Origin: an uncultured Oscillospiraceae bacterium
Lineage (GTDB): Bacteria; Bacillota_A; Clostridia; Oscillospirales; Oscillospiraceae
Assembly (NCBI GenBank): GCA_944385265.1
Contig: CALWWO010000038.1
Coordinates: 1-8,047 of the forward strand
Length of the DNA: 8,047 nucleotides
Direction: 5' to 3'
How positions within the stretch are numbered: position 1 is the first letter of the stretch; each line of letters opens with the position of its first letter. A program made the position numbers and the translations under genes. Below are positions 6,137 to 8,047 of the stretch, piece by piece. Under the pieces are notes generated by a model. It saw nothing but the letters and a program-made list of their open reading frames with translations. It made no database searches and was not told the DNA's origin.

Positions 6137-6664
6137 TTATTTTTTCTCCGACAGAGAGCCTAAGTTGATCGATTTTCTGAGTACTTCATACACGAGCACC
6201 GCTGTCGCAACGCCGAGAACACCCTGCACAATGTTGCCGGGGATACTTGCCGCCGCGGCAAGTCCTCTCTGCAGGAAAAGCATTGCGTAGAAGAAATAGC
6301 CTGTTACCATAACGGCTTCGCCCGCGATACCGGAGACGATGCCGGCGGCAAAGCCCCTGACATTTGCTTTTAGCAGCGCCTTGCGCAGCCAGTAGGCAGT
6401 GAGCGCCGTGAGCGCTTTTATTATGAACGTACCGGGCGCGTAATGCGCATATCCGGAAAAAATGTCCGCAAACATTGACCCAGTCCCAGCGGAAAGCGGT
6501 CCGTATACAGGGCCGAGAATCCATGCGGAGAGCAGGACAACCCCGTCACCCAGATTGACGTACCCGTTTGCCGGTGACGGGACTTGTATGACCATCGTGG
6601 CAACGCAGGTAAGCGCCGCAAAGAGCGCACCGATCACGATCTTTTTAAGCTTTGTATCTGTCAT
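6137..6664 (-). CDS. ECF transporter S component (substrate-binding membrane protein), substrate unknown
   Basis: The 175-residue product starts at the ATG read from 6664 on the minus strand. GGAAAGGGGAT lies just before it, with GGGG (6671-6674) six bases from the start; the longer open frame upstream has no such site. It is strongly hydrophobic with about six membrane segments. It begins with the short basic stretch and A-rich helix common in S components (KLKKIVIGALFAALTCVAT), followed by a loop PSPANGYVNLGDGVVLLSAW, then GPVYGPLSAGTGSMFADIFS and YAHYAPGTFIIKAL. These match the ECF-type S-component style (about 170-200 residues). S components bind a vitamin or similar micronutrient and work with a shared EcfA/EcfA'/EcfT module. 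No such module is in the window, so this would be a group II (stand-alone) component. The GYVNLGD loop recalls poorly characterised vitamin S components, but I cannot name the substrate. No riboswitch is recognised in the leader. Confidence 0.85.
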   Translation of the reverse strand: MTDTKLKKIVIGALFAALTCVATMVIQVPSPANGYVNLGDGVVLLSAWILGPVYGPLSAGTGSMFADIFSGYAHYAPGTFIIKALTALTAYWLRKALLKANVRGFAAGIVSGIAGEAVMVTGYFFYAMLFLQRGLAAAASIPGNIVQGVLGVATAVLVYEVLRKSINLGSLSEKK

Positions 6665-6731
6665 AAGTATCCCCTTTCCGAATATGGACGCAAAGTGAGA
6701 TAGTGTTACTTTACGCTGGTTTGCAGCTACA

Positions 6732-6760
6732 ATAATAGCCTTTTGATGACTAAAAAGCAA
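6732..6760 (-). promoter_or_regulatory. Possible promoter of the ECF S-component gene
   Basis: Read on the minus strand, TTGCTT (6760-6755) and TATTAT (6737-6732) are 17 bases apart and about 70 bases before the start codon. The -35 match is poor, the -10 match is 5 of 6. A perfect TATAAT at 6770-6765 (minus) is an alternative but has no good -35 box. The leader contains a loose AAAGT/ACTTT inverted repeat (6692-6712). Confidence 0.35.
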
Positions 6761-6783
6761 GGAAATTATATTTTTTCATCAGT

Positions 6784-6813
6784 TTGACTGCTTGCGTTCC
6801 CATATGTTACAAT
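6784..6813 (+). promoter_or_regulatory. Promoter of the GGSDGPT-repeat protein gene
   Basis: The -35 box TTGACT (6784-6789) and the -10 box TACAAT (6808-6813) are 18 bases apart, and a TG one base before the -10 box (6805-6806) makes it an extended -10 promoter. It faces away from the minus-strand S-component gene, so 6665-6851 is a divergent control region. Confidence 0.65.
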
Positions 6814-6851
6814 CGTTTCAGTATTATGTATTTGCAAAAGGTGGTTTTGTT

Positions 6852-8006
6852 ATGAATTTTGACATCCTGTCTCGCTCGATAGCGAGCTTTGACGATATAC
6901 TGCTAATCGGAAAAACAGCGCAGTGCAGATCTTCACTGCTTGATGTCATCGGAGCGGTATTGAAAGACGGCGAAGTGCGTCTCTTTGCGGTGCAGTATGA
7001 TGAGGGCTGGTATGAACGCAAACAGGAACTTGAGGAACTCGCGGCCTCCGGTCAGCTCTGCGAAATGAGCGAGGAGACGAACAGGGATACGATATTAAAC
7101 GAGCGCCGCTTTTCAAACGACATCCAAAATATAGCGGTACGTCGTATAACTGCCGGGGACAGTGCTTTTGATATCTCGTCCTCCGGAGGTACACTCTTGA
7201 GCGGTGTGCCGATGGACGTAACGCTCATGCTCGTGGAATTTTTAAAACTCGGCTATACGCCGTGTGATGTGATACGACACAGGGATTTCGACTATATTTA
7301 CCTCGTGTGCTTCGAGCTTAACGGGAAATTTGATAAAATACCGCCGGAGCTCGCCTCGTCGCCCCTGACGTTCTCCGTCATGCCCGATTCCAAAACATGC
7401 GGCACGGACAAAAAGCTTGAGCTTGAGATAAACGGGAAATATCCCGACGCAATATCGTTTACAGATTCCGATTCAGGTGAAAAACACTCGTTTTTCATCG
7501 AGAACGTCGCGCTTTCCGATATCTGGGAGGATTTGGAAAAGCAGTTTTCAGATCCGAGAATCGCGAACGCAGCACCGCCGGAGCAGTTGGAGCGCGCTCG
7601 CCGTCACATGACGGCGTCACTTAGCGCATTGTGTCCGCGCGGTATGCGTCTGCCCGTGATAGAGTATTACGCGCCGGACGGTATTTCGCTCGAGTTTTTC
7701 CTGACGGAGTATCTGGACTCCCCCATAAGAACGGGGCGTGCGTCATTTTGCGGCGGCGCGGGAGAAGCGAATGCCGCCGGAGGGAGCGACGGGCCTGACG
7801 GCGCCGCCGCTGTCGGCATTATAGGAGGGAGCGACGGGCCGACCGCGGTGATTATATCGTCATCGCCCGATAAGGACGAGAGAAGAGACGGGATGAAACT
7901 GCGGTGCGCCACGATACAGACTCCCGTGCCGGCAGATACGAAAAATATCAGTGTTGAAATGCTGAGGTACTATAAAATGACCCCTGGATATGAAATCACG
8001 GTATGA
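6852..8006 (+). CDS. Unrecognised 384-residue protein with duplicated GGSDGPx motif
   Basis: The ATG at 6852 is preceded by AAAAGGTGG (6836-6844) at seven bases and by a promoter whose transcript would begin near 6820, so the longer open frame from 6792 is excluded. I do not recognise the family. There is no signal peptide or membrane segment, so it is probably cytoplasmic. Residues 1-290 look like a mixed alpha/beta globular protein: DDILLIGKTAQ near the start, EVRLFAVQYDEGWYERKQEL, FDYIYLVCFELNGKFDKIPP, and an acidic YPDAISFTDSDSGEKHSFF segment. After YLDSPI comes a Gly/Ala-rich stretch (about 296-335) with GGSDGPD at 310-316 and GIIGGSDGPTAVI at 322-334, then a charged linker and a C-terminal segment (KLRCATIQTPVP, MTPGYEITV). 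The second copy resembles the conserved DGPT region of Na+-pumping decarboxylase beta subunits (OadB, GcdB, MmdB), which are polytopic membrane proteins; this protein is not one. The gene looks monocistronic. Function unknown. Confidence 0.85.
   Translation: MNFDILSRSIASFDDILLIGKTAQCRSSLLDVIGAVLKDGEVRLFAVQYDEGWYERKQELEELAASGQLCEMSEETNRDTILNERRFSNDIQNIAVRRITAGDSAFDISSSGGTLLSGVPMDVTLMLVEFLKLGYTPCDVIRHRDFDYIYLVCFELNGKFDKIPPELASSPLTFSVMPDSKTCGTDKKLELEINGKYPDAISFTDSDSGEKHSFFIENVALSDIWEDLEKQFSDPRIANAAPPEQLERARRHMTASLSALCPRGMRLPVIEYYAPDGISLEFFLTEYLDSPIRTGRASFCGGAGEANAAGGSDGPDGAAAVGIIGGSDGPTAVIISSSPDKDERRDGMKLRCATIQTPVPADTKNISVEMLRYYKMTPGYEITV
7779..7840 (+). repeat. Tandem 45-base repeat encoding GGSDGP units
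   Basis: The 17-base sequence GGAGGGAGCGACGGGCC occurs exactly at 7779-7795 and 7824-7840, a 45-base (15-codon) period in frame with the gene. Flanking bases differ between the copies, so the first continues Asp-Gly and the second Thr-Ala. Confidence 0.9.
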
Positions 8007-8047
8007 ACAATCCGGGATATATGATTTGATATTAAAAACAGAGCGGC
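8007..8047. other. Window end after the last gene, nothing identified
   Basis: These 41 bases are A/T-rich and hold no hairpin or start site that I can support. A terminator for the preceding gene, if there is one, lies beyond the window. Confidence 0.4.

Noticed and set aside
6665..6740. Possible riboswitch in the leader of the ECF S-component gene
   Set aside because: The leader is only about 70 bases, with one loose 5-base stem; no known vitamin riboswitch core is visible.
6792..6851. Earlier TTG start for the GGSDGPT-repeat protein
   Set aside because: It would lie inside the promoter; the ATG at 6852 has a well-placed ribosome binding site.
6852..8006. Calling the last gene a Na+-translocating decarboxylase beta subunit because of its DGPT motif
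   Set aside because: The rest of the protein is soluble, with none of the membrane helices of that family.
1..8047. CRISPR array, insertion sequence, tRNA or rRNA
   Set aside because: No regularly spaced repeats, transposase, terminal inverted repeats or RNA-gene sequence were seen on either strand.

Overview
The window reads as accessory chromosome of a Gram-positive, probably gut-dwelling, Clostridia-type bacterium. The pointers are strong AGGAGG-type ribosome binding sites, sigma-A-like promoters, a secreted protein with a sortase-like C-terminus, a two-HTH regulator family I associate with Clostridia and related anaerobes, an ECF vitamin-transporter S component, and a bacterial serpin. 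This placement comes from protein style and signals only; there is no marker gene.

Layout. Positions 1-1140 (+): a serpin with an inhibitory-type hinge, possibly cut at its 5' end by the window edge. Positions 1141-1469: intergenic, with a near-consensus promoter containing a perfect inverted repeat and a second palindrome just before the next ribosome binding site. Positions 1470-2634 (+): a regulator with an excisionase/MerR-like HTH at the N-terminus and a LuxR-type HTH at the C-terminus, split by a frame change near 2000-2015, probably a pseudogene. A hairpin follows at 2639-2662. Positions 2834-5692 (+): a 952-residue secreted, modular surface protein (signal peptide, Ig-like segments, two PPC-like repeats, a beta-helix-like region, a Cys-rich CxxCG region, and an EPDTG/transmembrane/basic tail). 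A possible 28-codon peptide and a strong terminator follow.

Positions 5843-6136 hold gene debris or tiny ORFs and a run of hairpins, the last of which probably terminates the gene on the minus strand. Positions 6137-6664 (-): an orphan ECF transporter S component of unknown vitamin-like substrate. A divergent promoter region separates it from 6852-8006 (+), an unrecognised 384-residue soluble protein. Near its C-terminus this protein carries two 15-residue repeats built on GGSDGPx, the second reading GIIGGSDGPTAVI. That motif resembles the conserved DGPT region of Na+-translocating decarboxylase beta subunits, but here it sits outside a membrane protein.

The genes do not form one pathway. 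The serpin (if secreted) and the wall-anchored mosaic protein both suggest dealing with host or community surfaces and proteases. The ECF component suggests vitamin scavenging. The most novel candidate is the GGSDGPT-repeat protein; the regulator's frame change and the serpin's long reactive loop are also worth checking.
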